A DNA stretch of 64,000 nucleotides. Origin: JAKFDI01 sp036676235 (GTDB taxonomy: Bacteria; Pseudomonadota; Gammaproteobacteria; Burkholderiales; Burkholderiaceae_C). Where the stretch lies: the NCBI GenBank assembly GCA_036676235.1, contig JAKFDI010000079.1, forward strand, positions 51,593-115,592. The letters are read 5' to 3'. The translations under genes were made by a program, and so were the position numbers. This document shows positions 1 to 8,931 of this stretch, one piece after another; within the stretch, counting starts at the first letter, position 1, and every line of letters begins with the position of its first letter. The notes below the pieces were generated by a model, which worked only from the letters and a program-made list of their open reading frames with translations, made no database searches and was not told where the DNA came from.

Positions 1-539
1 TCACCGCCGGCGGTGCCGATGAGCTGCAGGCCGAGGGCACGCGCCCACTGGCAGGCGATGAGGCCGACGCCGCCCGCCGCGGCATGGAAGAGCACGAAGT
101 CCCCAGGCTCCAGGCTCTGTTGCGGCAGCGTCTTCTTCAGCAGGTACTGGGCAGTGAGGCCCTTGAGCATCATGCCGGCGGCGGTCTCGAAATCGATGGC
201 GTCGGGCAGCTCCACCACATTGCGCGCCGGCATCACGCGCGCCTCGCTGTAGCTGCCCGGCGGCTGGCTCGCGTAGGCGGCGCGGTCGCCCACCTTGAGG
301 TGCGTGACGCCCTCGCCCACCGCCTCGACGATGCCCGCGCCTTCCATGCCGAGCGTGAGCGGCAGCGGGTTCGCATACAGGCCGCTGCGCTGGTAGACGT
401 CGATGAAGTTCAGCCCGCAGGCTTCGTGGCAGATGCGCACTTCGCCGGGGCCGGGTTCACCGACGGGCACGTCGACGAGTTGAAGAGCTTCAGGTCCGCC
501 GAACTGTTCGATGCGGACGGTCTTCGAGCTGCTTGTCAT
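1..539 (-). CDS. quinone oxidoreductase, MDR/zeta-crystallin type (partial, N-terminal 179 residues)
   Basis: The first 179 codons of a medium-chain dehydrogenase/reductase are present and the rest lies beyond the left edge. The GroES-like domain shows CGLNFIDVYQRSGLYANPLP and GMEGAGIVEAVGEGV, both typical of NADPH:quinone oxidoreductases. The Rossmann domain begins with FHAAAGGVGLIACQWA, where AAGGVG is the nucleotide-binding turn. The zinc ligands of alcohol dehydrogenases are not seen, which fits the zinc-free quinone reductase subgroup. Such enzymes reduce quinones in the cytoplasm with NADPH. The gene is divergent from the DUF2007 gene, so the roughly 60 bases between them must hold both promoters. 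Confidence 0.85.
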   Translation of the reverse strand, partial: MTSSSKTVRIEQFGGPEALQLVDVPVGEPGPGEVRICHEACGLNFIDVYQRSGLYANPLPLTLGMEGAGIVEAVGEGVTHLKVGDRAAYASQPPGSYSEARVMPARNVVELPDAIDFETAAGMMLKGLTAQYLLKKTLPQQSLEPGDFVLFHAAAGGVGLIACQWARALGLQLIGTAGG

Positions 540-598
540 GGCCTGCCTCCGGTGGAAATGGACGAAAGCCGGTATCGTGCCAGCGTTTCGCCGATGCC

Positions 599-907
599 AT
601 GCGCCGCCTCACCCAAGCCCCTCACCTCGCGCTCGCCACCTTGTGGGCCGACATGCTCACGCACGCGGGCATAGCCGCGACGGTGCAGCGAGCGTACGCA
701 AGCAGCATCGCCGGCGAACTGCCGCCCGATCAGGCGCTGCCCGAGGTATGGGTGATGGACGACGAGAAGCTGGAAGCGGCGCGCACGCTGCTCGAACAGC
801 TTCGCAATCCGCCTCATCGGCACTGGGTCTGCCGCAGCTGCCAAGAACGCATCGAGGGTCCTTTCGACCAGTGCTGGAACTGCGGCAGCGACATGCCTGC
901 GTTCTGA
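599..907 (+). CDS. DUF2007-family protein with C-terminal zinc ribbon
   Basis: This is a 102-residue protein. The N-terminal part (THAGIAATVQRAY through WVMDDEKLEAARTLL) looks like the DUF2007 'putative signal transducing' fold, a small ferredoxin-like domain. The C-terminus carries CRSCQ and CWNCG, two CxxC knuckles forming a rubredoxin-like zinc ribbon. The start at 599 is chosen because an upstream in-frame ATG at 533 would extend into the promoter of the divergent oxidoreductase. The function of the family is unknown. The EamA gene follows after a short gap. Confidence 0.7.
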   Translation: MRRLTQAPHLALATLWADMLTHAGIAATVQRAYASSIAGELPPDQALPEVWVMDDEKLEAARTLLEQLRNPPHRHWVCRSCQERIEGPFDQCWNCGSDMPAF

Positions 908-926
908 TTCCCCTCTTCTCTTCCGA

Positions 927-1838
927 ATGATCCCCATCACCCCGCGCATCGCGCTGCTGATGACGCTGCCGCCGTTGCTGTGGGCCGGCAACGCCATCGT
1001 CGGCCGTCTCACCGTCGGCAGCGTGCCGCCGCTCACGCTCAACTTCCTGCGCTGGACGCTGGCCGCGCTTCTCCTGCTGCCCTTCGCCTGGCGCGCGTTG
1101 CGTGAGCCGCGGCAAATCATGGCGCGCTGGCCGCATCTGCTGGCGCTGGGCTTGCTCGGCGTGGGCACCTACAACTCGCTGCAGTACCTCGCACTCGTCA
1201 CCTCCACGCCCATCAACGTCACGCTGATCGCGGCCAGCATGCCGGTGTGGATGCTGCTGATCGGCGCGCTGCGCTACGGCGAGCACCCGACGCGGCGGCA
1301 GATCACCGGCGCCGTGCTGTCCATTGCCGGCGTGCTGCTGGTCATCGCGCGCGGCAGCATGGAGACGCTGGCCGCGGTGCGCTTCGTGCGCGGCGACTTC
1401 TACATCCTCGCGGCCATCGTCGCCTGGGCCTTTTACAGCTGGCTGCTCGCGCGTCCGCCGGCGTCGATGCGCGTGCCCGAGCGGCCCGGTTGGAACTGGG
1501 CCGAATTCCTGTTCGTGCAGATGCTCTTCGGCCTGATGGGCTCGGGCGTCGCCAGCGGCTTCGAGCTGTCGCTGGGCGCTGCGCCCATCCAGTGGAATGG
1601 CTGGGTGATCGCCGCGCTGGTCTACGTGGCGATCGGCCCGTCCATCATTGCCTACCGCTGCTGGGGCCTGGGCGTTGCCACCGGCGGGCCGACGCTCGCG
1701 GCCTTCTTCAGCAACCTCACGCCGCTGTTCGCCGCGGTGATGTCGGCGGCGGTGCTCGGCGAAGTGCCACGCTGGTATCACGGCATGGCGTTCGTGCTGA
1801 TCGTCGCGGGAATCGTGGTGTCGTCGCGACGGTCCTAG
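927..1838 (+). CDS. EamA/DMT-family transporter
   Basis: This is a 303-residue membrane protein with about ten hydrophobic segments arranged as two EamA repeats, the usual size for drug/metabolite exporters of the RhaT/YdcZ type. The first repeat contains LPPLLWAGNAIVGRLTVG and LTLNFLRWTLAALLLLPFAW. The second ends with LTPLFAAVMSAAVLGEVPRW, the conserved 'P.....LGE' signature. The substrate cannot be predicted. It is unrelated in detail to the second EamA gene at 8.0-8.9 kb. It converges on the large helicase gene downstream. Confidence 0.85.
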   Translation: MIPITPRIALLMTLPPLLWAGNAIVGRLTVGSVPPLTLNFLRWTLAALLLLPFAWRALREPRQIMARWPHLLALGLLGVGTYNSLQYLALVTSTPINVTLIAASMPVWMLLIGALRYGEHPTRRQITGAVLSIAGVLLVIARGSMETLAAVRFVRGDFYILAAIVAWAFYSWLLARPPASMRVPERPGWNWAEFLFVQMLFGLMGSGVASGFELSLGAAPIQWNGWVIAALVYVAIGPSIIAYRCWGLGVATGGPTLAAFFSNLTPLFAAVMSAAVLGEVPRWYHGMAFVLIVAGIVVSSRRS

Positions 1839-1850
1839 ACAGCTCCGCAG

Positions 1851-4800
1851 CTACGGCAAGTTCAAGGGCATCGTGAAGGCGCCGCCTCCAGTGTCCGACG
1901 AGATTGGATCCGCCTCGCTCTCGCTCGCCGGCAGCACGACTTCCACCAGCGGCACTTCCCATTGCTCGACCTGGACGCCGGCTAGAAAGTCGGGCGATGT
2001 CTGGGCACGCGTTCGGACCATGATGGCGAACACCGTGCCGGACAGCGGACGGTTCGGTAGATCGCAACTCTTCGCGAGCGGCACCAGGACCCGTCCATTG
2101 CGGTCGCGCACCTGGCGAGCGACCACCTGAGCCGCGTCGCCCACGCGAACAGCGGCAAGGTCGGCGTGAATTCGGCTACCCGCGGGTTGCCGTCCGGCAT
2201 ATCCGAGATGCACCTCGCCCGGGCCGAGCGTGACATGGTGGCGGTCCAGTTCGGAGCGGCGCACGGGTCGAATGGCGGGCAGGTCTTCGACGACGCCGTC
2301 GATCGAGGCGAGGTCCGTGAGGTATGCGTTGCTCCCGGTTTCCGCGCGCAGCGTCACCAGGGTCTGACGGGCGCGCGTCATCGCGACGTAGAGGAGGCGG
2401 CGGTCGTCGTCGTCCCGGTGCCAGTCGGCGCAGTCCATCACGATCACGTGGTCGAACTCGAGCCCCTTGGCGCCGTGCGCGGTGATCAGGCGCAGGGCGT
2501 CGGGGCGGCCGTGGCGGCGCGCCTCGCCGGCCGCTTCGTAGAGCGCGTCCAGCACCTCCTGGCGGGTGACGCGCTCTGCCTGCACGCCTTCAGCGAACTC
2601 GTCCACCGCCGCGGCGATGTCGCTCCAGTGCGGGTTGTCCGGCTGCTGGCGGACCTGCTCCGCCAGCCAGTCGCGCACGTGCGCCAGCTCGACCAGGTCC
2701 GAGCGGCGCGTGGGCAGCGCCGGCACGGTCTGCCAGCCTTCGCGCAGTTGCATGAACGACATGCGCGCCCCTTCGCTGCTGACCAGTTCAAAGCGCACCC
2801 CCGAGTCCTCGCACAACGCACGCAGCGGTTCCAACGCGCGGTGCGTACGCGCCAGCACGGCGATCTCGCCGAGCGGCGTGTTCGAATCGGCGGCCAGGAT
2901 GCGTCGGATCTCCTGCATGACGACCTGGGCCTGCAGGTTGGCACTGGCCGGCGCGGCGACGGAGCGCACGCGGCCCTCATGGATCGGATCGAGCGCCTGC
3001 CAACGGCCGCCCGTGGGGTCGTGCGAACGTGACGAGTCGATTCGGATCGGGTGGTCCACCTTCATTCGATCGGCCGCGCGCTGGATCACATGATTGGCGG
3101 CGGCGATGATGTTCTGCGTGGAACGGAAGTTCTCGACCAGATACGTCACGTCGCCCGCGTAGTCCGCCTGGAAGCGGCGGATGAAGTCGACGTTGGCGCC
3201 GTTGAAGGTGTAGATGTTCTGGTCGTCGTCGCCGACGGCCATGATGTTGAGCTTGTTGGCCTCGGGGTCGTTCAGGCGCCGGCCCGCGAGCGCACTGACC
3301 AGTTCGTACTGCTTCTCGTTGATGTCCTGGTACTCGTCGACGAAGATGTACTCGTAGCCTTGCAGCAGACGGTCGCGCGCCTCGTCTTCGTCCATGAAGG
3401 CATCTTGCGAGCGACCGTTCAGCAGGTCGATGGCGTTCTGGATCAACTGGTCGAAGTCGATCTTGATGCCGGTGCGCGATGCGGCTTCGAGGCTGGTGCC
3501 GGTCAGGCGCAACGCCATCGCGTGGTAGGTGAGCACGGTGACGCCCCGGGCGTCGTCTCCGGCCAACGCCAGCAGGCGGCGACGCAGCTCGGCCGCCGCG
3601 CCGCGGTTGAAGGCGAGCGCGATGATGCTGTCCGGCGGCACCCGACGCACGCGCAGCAGGTAGGCGATGCGGTGGACGATGACCTTCGTCTTGCCGGAAC
3701 CGGGACCGGCCAGCACGAGGTAGTTGCCGCGTTCCGGCCTCTCGACCAGCGCCTGTTGAACGGGATGGTTCAGATCGTCGACGATGCGGCGGAACGATTC
3801 GTCGGTGGTGGCCAGTTCCAGCAGGTCGACGCGCCCCTTGAAGAACTGGCGCACGAACTGGCGCCGAGGCAGCGAGAAATAGCCATCCATGAGCTCGGCG
3901 GCGCGCTCGGGCGTCTCGGTGCCGAGGCGGGCGTACTCGTGCATGACGTGAGTCTGCAAGGTGCGCTCACGGTAGAACTCTTCCAGCGGCGCGAAGTCGT
4001 CTTTCGTGAATCGGCGTCGCGCGGTGTCGGGGTTGACCACGATCGTCATCGCGGCGCGGAACACGGCCCGGCCGCGGTCGAGTTCCAGCACGCGGTTGTC
4101 GTGCAGGTAGAGCAAGGCGTGCTCCATCGCTGCGGCGGGGTCGGTCACCGTCTGCTTGAGTTCGATGTCGGACTCGATCGCGTCGATCAGATCCCGGGCC
4201 TTGCACTCCACGATCAGGCTGGCGCCGGCGCTGTTGCTCGGCAAGGCGGCGAGCAGGCGCGCGAGGACGACCTGGGCGACGGAACGGCGGTGATCGCACA
4301 CGTCGCGGATCCAACCCCAGGTGCGATGAAGCACGAGGCTGAGAACGTCCCGTCCACGAGAGCGCCACAGGCTGCGCTTCTGACTGCCCGACCCGAAGTT
4401 CTCGGACATCGAGCGCAGGCAGACGCGCACGGTTTCTGGCGTCACCCGCGAGTCGCCCTCCTGCAGCCCGAGCCGACGGCGCAATTCGGTGCAGATCGCA
4501 CGGATGTTGAGCTGCTGCGGCTCGCCGGCAGCATCGGCATCGGGCGCCTGCTCGGTCATGATTCCGAGTAGTTCGCGCTCCATGTCGTTCAGCCGGACCA
4601 AGGCCTTGTCGGCAGCGCCGGTCACGCCCTTGCTCAATCGCACGCTCACGCCCAGGTCGTTGGCGATGATGCCCAGAACCTCAAGCTGATGAAGGATGCG
4701 GAAGCACTCCTGCGGTTCGATGCCAGCTTCCAGCATCAGCTCGTCCGTGCTGATGCCCGACGGGTCGGCCGTCCTGAACAGGCTGGTGGCGACGGCCGCG

Positions 4801-7034
4801 TACTTCTGCCGTTTGGCCTGCGGCAGGTCGGCGCGGGCGATGCGCTCCAGCGCCTCATCCAGCGAGGCCACGCGCAGGCTGGCGGGAAACACCCGCGTGT
4901 TGTTCTCGTTGCGCCGCAGGAAGCCGACGCGCTCCAGCCAGGCGACGGCGGTCGTCACCTTGGTCGTCGCATCGGGCGCTTCGATGTCGATGGCGGTGCC
5001 TTCGCTGGCGGCCAGAAGCTCGGTCGCCGACACCACGATCTCGTCGCTCTTCAAGCGGGTCGCGCGCTTGCGAACGGCTCTGAGCAGCCCCGAAATGTCC
5101 TTGGGCGTGAGGCGCGAGGTGGCCGACAGGCGGAACTGTGCTTCCACATCCTCCGGGTCGAACAGAAGCACACAGCGCGCCGAGTTGCCGTCGCGCCCGG
5201 CGCGGCCTGCTTCCTGCAGGTAATTCTCAAGCGACCCGGGGATCTGGGCGTGGATGACGACGCGTATGTCGGGCTTGTCCACGCCCATGCCGAAGGCATT
5301 GGTCGCGGCGATGACGGCCAGTTCGCCACCGAGGAAACGCTGCTGCACGCTCTTCTTGGCGTCAGGCTCCATGCCGCCGTGGAAGAAGCCGCAGGCCATG
5401 CCTTGCGCCGTGACCAGTTCGGCCATGGTCTCGGCGGTCTTCTTCGTCGCGCAGAAGACGACGGCAGCACCGCCGTGTTCGAGTTCGTACTTGAGGATTT
5501 CGACGATGCGCTGCGGCTTCTCGGCTTTCGTGACCGGGATCACCTGGTAGCTCAGGTTCGAGCGGTCGTGCCCACCGAGGAAGCGCTGCAGTTCCACGCC
5601 CAGCCCCTCGCGGAAGTGGCTGCACAGGTCGTCGATGACATCCGGTTTGGCCGTCGCGGTGAAGCAGGCCACCGGCGCGGGCGCACCACCGAAGGACTCG
5701 CGGATGAAACGCGCGACATACAGGTAGTCGGTGCGGAAGTCGTGGCCCCACTTGGACAGGCAGTGCGCCTCATCGAACACCCAGGTCGCGATCTCGCGCA
5801 TGCGGATCGCTTCGACGAAGGTGCGGCTGCGGAACTGCTCGGGCGAGACGAGCACGATGCCGGCGTCGCCGAGGCGGACCTTGTCCAGCGCGGCGCGGCG
5901 CTCGATGGGTGTCAGCAGGCCGTTGATCGCGACGGCGCAATTGACGCCGACCTTGACCAGGTTGTCGACCTGATCCTTCATCAGCGACTGCAGCGGCGAG
6001 ACGATGACCGTGAGCTGACCGGCGCGCCAGTAGTGGACCAGCGCCGGAAGCTGATAGCAGATGGACTTGCCGCCGCCCGTGGGCAGCACGGCGAGCAGGC
6101 TCTCGCGCGCCAAGCCCGCGGCGACGATGGCGCGCTGCAGCGGGCCGCCGTCGGGCGCTGGCGGCGTGGGCCGAAAGGCAGCGTGCCCGAAGTTCAGCGC
6201 GAGCAGATGCTCCGGATTGTGTTGTTCGCGGCAGTAGGCGCAGGCCGGATCGCCGCAGTCGCGTTCGCGCAGCTCGGCGATGAGAGCGCGGACCCCGGGC
6301 AGCGACTGATGGACCCAGACCGGCAGGACCGAGTTGCCGCCTGCGACGCGCACCCAGCCCAGCGCCAGGGCGAGCGCAAAGCGGTGGTCCGGTGCATCGG
6401 CAAAGTCGTGATCCGCCATCCGTGCCAGGCGCGTACTGCAGCAGCGCGGCGCAAAGAGTGTGGTGGCCAGGCGCGCCGCCTCGACGCGCTCGGGCGCATC
6501 GGCGTCTCGAACGGCCAGCAAGCACTGGTCGAGCGGCGGGTCGTGCGCGACGAGGTAGTGCAGCAGTGCCAGCCACTCCGGGTCCTTCGCCTGCATGCCG
6601 GCGAAGGCCTCGATCTCGTCGGCCAGCAGGTCCAGCGTGAGACGGGCATCTTTCAGCGGATCGTTGCGGGTGTCCGACAGCAGCTTGTAGCCCTTGACCA
6701 ACCGGTGATACGGGTTGGTCGGAAACGCCAGCGCCGACCATTCGAGCGTATCGATGAGGGGCAGATGGAGACAGGCGAGTTCGGGGAACTGCCGCCGCAG
6801 TTCAGGCACGTCGTGGCGGCGAAGGTTGTGCCCGACCAGCACGCGCGCGCCTGTCGTCAAGGCATCGACTTGCCGGGCGACGGCAGCCTTGTCCTTCCCA
6901 ACGCCGAGGCTCAGATGGTCCGCCGAATCGGAACGCGCCGCACCGATCTTGAAGATGCGGTTGTCGCTGGCCGGATTGACCTCGATGTCGATCGACAGCG
7001 CCGCCCAATCGGCCAGGAGGCAGCGCGCTTCCAT
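1851..7034 (-). CDS. DEDD exonuclease-RecQ-UvrD fusion helicase
   Basis: The protein is 1727 residues, much longer than RecQ (about 600) or UvrD (about 720). Near residues 10-140 there is an RNase-H-fold exonuclease-like region (ALSIDIEVNP, LVGHNLRRHDVP, LKDARLTLDLLADE). A Cys cluster follows (CGDPACAYC). A complete RecQ core comes next: Walker A GGGKSICYQLP near 323, DEAHCLSKWGHDF near 421 and motif VI GRAGRDG. The C-terminal half is a superfamily 1A helicase: LAGPGSGKTKV near 1111, VDEYQD near 1230, GDDDQNIYTFNGA, AHGAKGLEF and LYVAMTRAR near 1555. A small beta-rich tail ends the protein. The start at 7034 is the first ATG abutting the exonuclease motif. It probably unwinds and trims branched DNA, but its pathway is unknown. 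Confidence 0.85.
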   Translation of the reverse strand: MEARCLLADWAALSIDIEVNPASDNRIFKIGAARSDSADHLSLGVGKDKAAVARQVDALTTGARVLVGHNLRRHDVPELRRQFPELACLHLPLIDTLEWSALAFPTNPYHRLVKGYKLLSDTRNDPLKDARLTLDLLADEIEAFAGMQAKDPEWLALLHYLVAHDPPLDQCLLAVRDADAPERVEAARLATTLFAPRCCSTRLARMADHDFADAPDHRFALALALGWVRVAGGNSVLPVWVHQSLPGVRALIAELRERDCGDPACAYCREQHNPEHLLALNFGHAAFRPTPPAPDGGPLQRAIVAAGLARESLLAVLPTGGGKSICYQLPALVHYWRAGQLTVIVSPLQSLMKDQVDNLVKVGVNCAVAINGLLTPIERRAALDKVRLGDAGIVLVSPEQFRSRTFVEAIRMREIATWVFDEAHCLSKWGHDFRTDYLYVARFIRESFGGAPAPVACFTATAKPDVIDDLCSHFREGLGVELQRFLGGHDRSNLSYQVIPVTKAEKPQRIVEILKYELEHGGAAVVFCATKKTAETMAELVTAQGMACGFFHGGMEPDAKKSVQQRFLGGELAVIAATNAFGMGVDKPDIRVVIHAQIPGSLENYLQEAGRAGRDGNSARCVLLFDPEDVEAQFRLSATSRLTPKDISGLLRAVRKRATRLKSDEIVVSATELLAASEGTAIDIEAPDATTKVTTAVAWLERVGFLRRNENNTRVFPASLRVASLDEALERIARADLPQAKRQKYAAVATSLFRTADPSGISTDELMLEAGIEPQECFRILHQLEVLGIIANDLGVSVRLSKGVTGAADKALVRLNDMERELLGIMTEQAPDADAAGEPQQLNIRAICTELRRRLGLQEGDSRVTPETVRVCLRSMSENFGSGSQKRSLWRSRGRDVLSLVLHRTWGWIRDVCDHRRSVAQVVLARLLAALPSNSAGASLIVECKARDLIDAIESDIELKQTVTDPAAAMEHALLYLHDNRVLELDRGRAVFRAAMTIVVNPDTARRRFTKDDFAPLEEFYRERTLQTHVMHEYARLGTETPERAAELMDGYFSLPRRQFVRQFFKGRVDLLELATTDESFRRIVDDLNHPVQQALVERPERGNYLVLAGPGSGKTKVIVHRIAYLLRVRRVPPDSIIALAFNRGAAAELRRRLLALAGDDARGVTVLTYHAMALRLTGTSLEAASRTGIKIDFDQLIQNAIDLLNGRSQDAFMDEDEARDRLLQGYEYIFVDEYQDINEKQYELVSALAGRRLNDPEANKLNIMAVGDDDQNIYTFNGANVDFIRRFQADYAGDVTYLVENFRSTQNIIAAANHVIQRAADRMKVDHPIRIDSSRSHDPTGGRWQALDPIHEGRVRSVAAPASANLQAQVVMQEIRRILAADSNTPLGEIAVLARTHRALEPLRALCEDSGVRFELVSSEGARMSFMQLREGWQTVPALPTRRSDLVELAHVRDWLAEQVRQQPDNPHWSDIAAAVDEFAEGVQAERVTRQEVLDALYEAAGEARRHGRPDALRLITAHGAKGLEFDHVIVMDCADWHRDDDDRRLLYVAMTRARQTLVTLRAETGSNAYLTDLASIDGVVEDLPAIRPVRRSELDRHHVTLGPGEVHLGYAGRQPAGSRIHADLAAVRVGDAAQVVARQVRDRNGRVLVPLAKSCDLPNRPLSGTVFAIMVRTRAQTSPDFLAGVQVEQWEVPLVEVVLPASESEADPISSDTGGGAFTMPLNLP

Positions 7035-7172
7035 CACGCGGCGACCCGCCTGCCGGCGCGTTGCTGGTTGACGATCCGGGTCGCGTTCACACGCTGAGCT
7101 GCCCCCATGACACACAAGGCCCCGAAAGCGACTGGCACCGCCCCGGGAGATGAGCAAGAGGTCAGAGGTTAA

Positions 7173-7218
7173 CTGGGTTCGTGCGGGGCCAAGAACCCAG
7201 ATCGGAGCAGTACTGCTC
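7173..7218. other. tandem inverted repeats after an SDR gene
   Basis: Just past the SDR stop codon lies a perfect 14-base palindrome (GAGCAGTACTGCTC, 7205-7218). Eight-base arms CTGGGTTC/GAACCCAG follow at 7173-7180 and 7193-7200. Neither is followed by a clear T-run on the minus strand, so termination is only possible. The sites could also be operators for the downstream helicase gene. Confidence 0.4.
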
Positions 7219-7229
7219 AGGCAGCGCGA

Positions 7230-8009
7230 TCAGAACGTGCCTGGATAGGACCCCCCGTCCATCAGCAGGTTCTGGCCGGTGATGAAGCCGGCATGCACGC
7301 TGCACAGGAAGGCGCAGGCGGCGCCGAACTCCTGGGGCGTGCCGAAGCGCAGCGCGGGGTTCTGCTGGCGGCGGGCGTCCATCACGGCGTCGATGCTCTG
7401 GCCGCTCTTCTTGGCAGCACCTTCCATCGTCGCGCGCAGGCGATCGGTCTCGAAGGGGCCGGGCAACAGGTTGTTGACAGTCACGTTCTTCGCCACCGTC
7501 TTGCGTGCGAGACCCGCCACGAAACCGGTGAGGCCCGAGCGTGCACCGTTCGACAAGCCGAGGATGTCGATCGGCGCCTTCACCGAGCCCGAGGTGATGT
7601 TCACCACCCGGCCGAAGCCGCGCGCCATCATCGGATCGACCACCGCCTTCATCAGCTCGATGGGCGTGAGCATGTTGGCGTCCAGCGCCTTGATCCACAC
7701 CTCGCGATCCCAGTCGCGAAAGTCACCCGGCGGCGGCCCCCCGGCGTTGTTGACGAGGATGTCGACCTGCGGACAGGCAGCCAGCGCCGCGGCGCGGCCT
7801 TCGGGCGTGGCGATGTCGCCGGCCACGGCGCGCACCTCACCGCGCTTCAATGCACGCAGCTCGGCCGCCGTCGCCTCCAGCGCGTCGGCACCACGCGCAG
7901 TGATGACCACGTTCACGCCCTCGGCGACGAGTGCTTGGGCGCAACCCTTTCCGAGACCCTTGCTCGCGGCGCACACCAGCGCCCACTTGCCTTCGATTCC
8001 GAGATCCAT
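7230..8009 (-). CDS. SDR-family oxidoreductase, atypical active site
   Basis: This is a 259-residue short-chain dehydrogenase. The cofactor loop reads CAASKGLGKGCAQAL and the structural motif is ILVNNAGGPPPGDF. The usual catalytic YxxxK is not seen: the corresponding segment reads LGLSNGARSGLTGF. Related proteins annotated as FabG-like carry the same SNG variant, so it may be a divergent or non-oxidoreductase member. The start at 8009 is preceded by GGAG nine bases upstream. The EamA exporter gene lies 22 bases upstream on the same strand, and the two are probably co-transcribed with the gamma-glutamyltransferase. Confidence 0.8.
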   Translation of the reverse strand: MDLGIEGKWALVCAASKGLGKGCAQALVAEGVNVVITARGADALEATAAELRALKRGEVRAVAGDIATPEGRAAALAACPQVDILVNNAGGPPPGDFRDWDREVWIKALDANMLTPIELMKAVVDPMMARGFGRVVNITSGSVKAPIDILGLSNGARSGLTGFVAGLARKTVAKNVTVNNLLPGPFETDRLRATMEGAAKKSGQSIDAVMDARRQQNPALRFGTPQEFGAACAFLCSVHAGFITGQNLLMDGGSYPGTF

Positions 8010-8031
8010 TCGTCTACTCCTTGGTTGTCGA

Positions 8032-8931
8032 TCAAGCCCGCGCCAGCAGTGCGATTCCGGCCAGCACAAGAACCGTGCCCGCAAACGTCCACACCGTGAA
8101 CGGCTCGCCGAGGATCAGCGCTCCCATGGCGATGGTGGACACCGGGCCGATCATGCCGGTCTGCGCCGCCACGGTGGCGCCGATGCGCTCCACCGCCATC
8201 ATCATCGCGAGCACCGGCACGAAGGTGCACAGCACGGCGTTGAGCACCGACAGCCAGATGACCTCGGGCGCCACGGCCATGGCCGACACCGGCCGCAGGG
8301 CGAAGAACTGTGCGATGCACAGCACGCAGGCCACGCTGGTGGCCAAGCCCGTGAGCCGCAGTGCGCCCAGGCGCTTGACCTCCTCGCCGCTGAAGCTGAG
8401 GTAGAGCGCATAGCTGACGGCGCTTGCGAACACCAGCGCCGTGCCGAGCCAGACGTTGCTGCCGGCCAGCGTGACCTCGTGGCTGAAGACGAGCAGCGCG
8501 CCGGCGTAGCTCACGCCCAGTGCCGTGAGCTGCCGCCGCGATGCACGCTTGCCGAGCAAGAGCACGCCGATCAGCAGCACCAGCGTCGGGTTGAGATACA
8601 GGATGAGGCGCTCCAGCCCCGCGCTCACGTACTGCAGGCCGATGAAGTCCAGAAAGCTCGACAGGTAATAGCCGAGGAAGCCGAGGCCGGCGACCGTGAT
8701 CAGATCGCGCCGCTGCAGAGCCGGCTTGCCGCGGCTGGCCCACCACGACAGCAGCAGGAACAGCGGCAGCGCGAACAGCATGCGGTACATGATCAGCGTC
8801 ACCGCATCCACGTCGTAGCGGTAGGCGAGCTTGACGATGATGGCCTTGGCCGAGAAGGCGAACGCGCCGAAGCCGGCGAGCAGCAGGCCCGTGGCGAGCG
8901 GGCGGTCGGATGTTGCGGAGCCGGTCTTCAC
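8032..8931 (-). CDS. EamA/DMT-family transporter, GTG start coupled to ggt
   Basis: This is a 299-residue exporter with two EamA repeats (FGAFAFSAKAIIVKLAYRY and MIGPVSTIAMGALILGEPF are diagnostic). No ATG exists at a sensible position. A GTG at 8931 overlaps the TGA stop of the preceding gamma-glutamyltransferase gene as GTGA, which gives translational coupling and decides the start. The pairing suggests export of a product of that hydrolase or transferase, but this is inference. The substrate is unknown. Confidence 0.82.
   Translation of the reverse strand: MKTGSATSDRPLATGLLLAGFGAFAFSAKAIIVKLAYRYDVDAVTLIMYRMLFALPLFLLLSWWASRGKPALQRRDLITVAGLGFLGYYLSSFLDFIGLQYVSAGLERLILYLNPTLVLLIGVLLLGKRASRRQLTALGVSYAGALLVFSHEVTLAGSNVWLGTALVFASAVSYALYLSFSGEEVKRLGALRLTGLATSVACVLCIAQFFALRPVSAMAVAPEVIWLSVLNAVLCTFVPVLAMMMAVERIGATVAAQTGMIGPVSTIAMGALILGEPFTVWTFAGTVLVLAGIALLARA

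Noticed and set aside
4689..7097. 800-codon plus-strand open frame opposite the fusion helicase
   Set aside because: It is a shadow of the helicase on the other strand, with no domain and no ribosome binding site.
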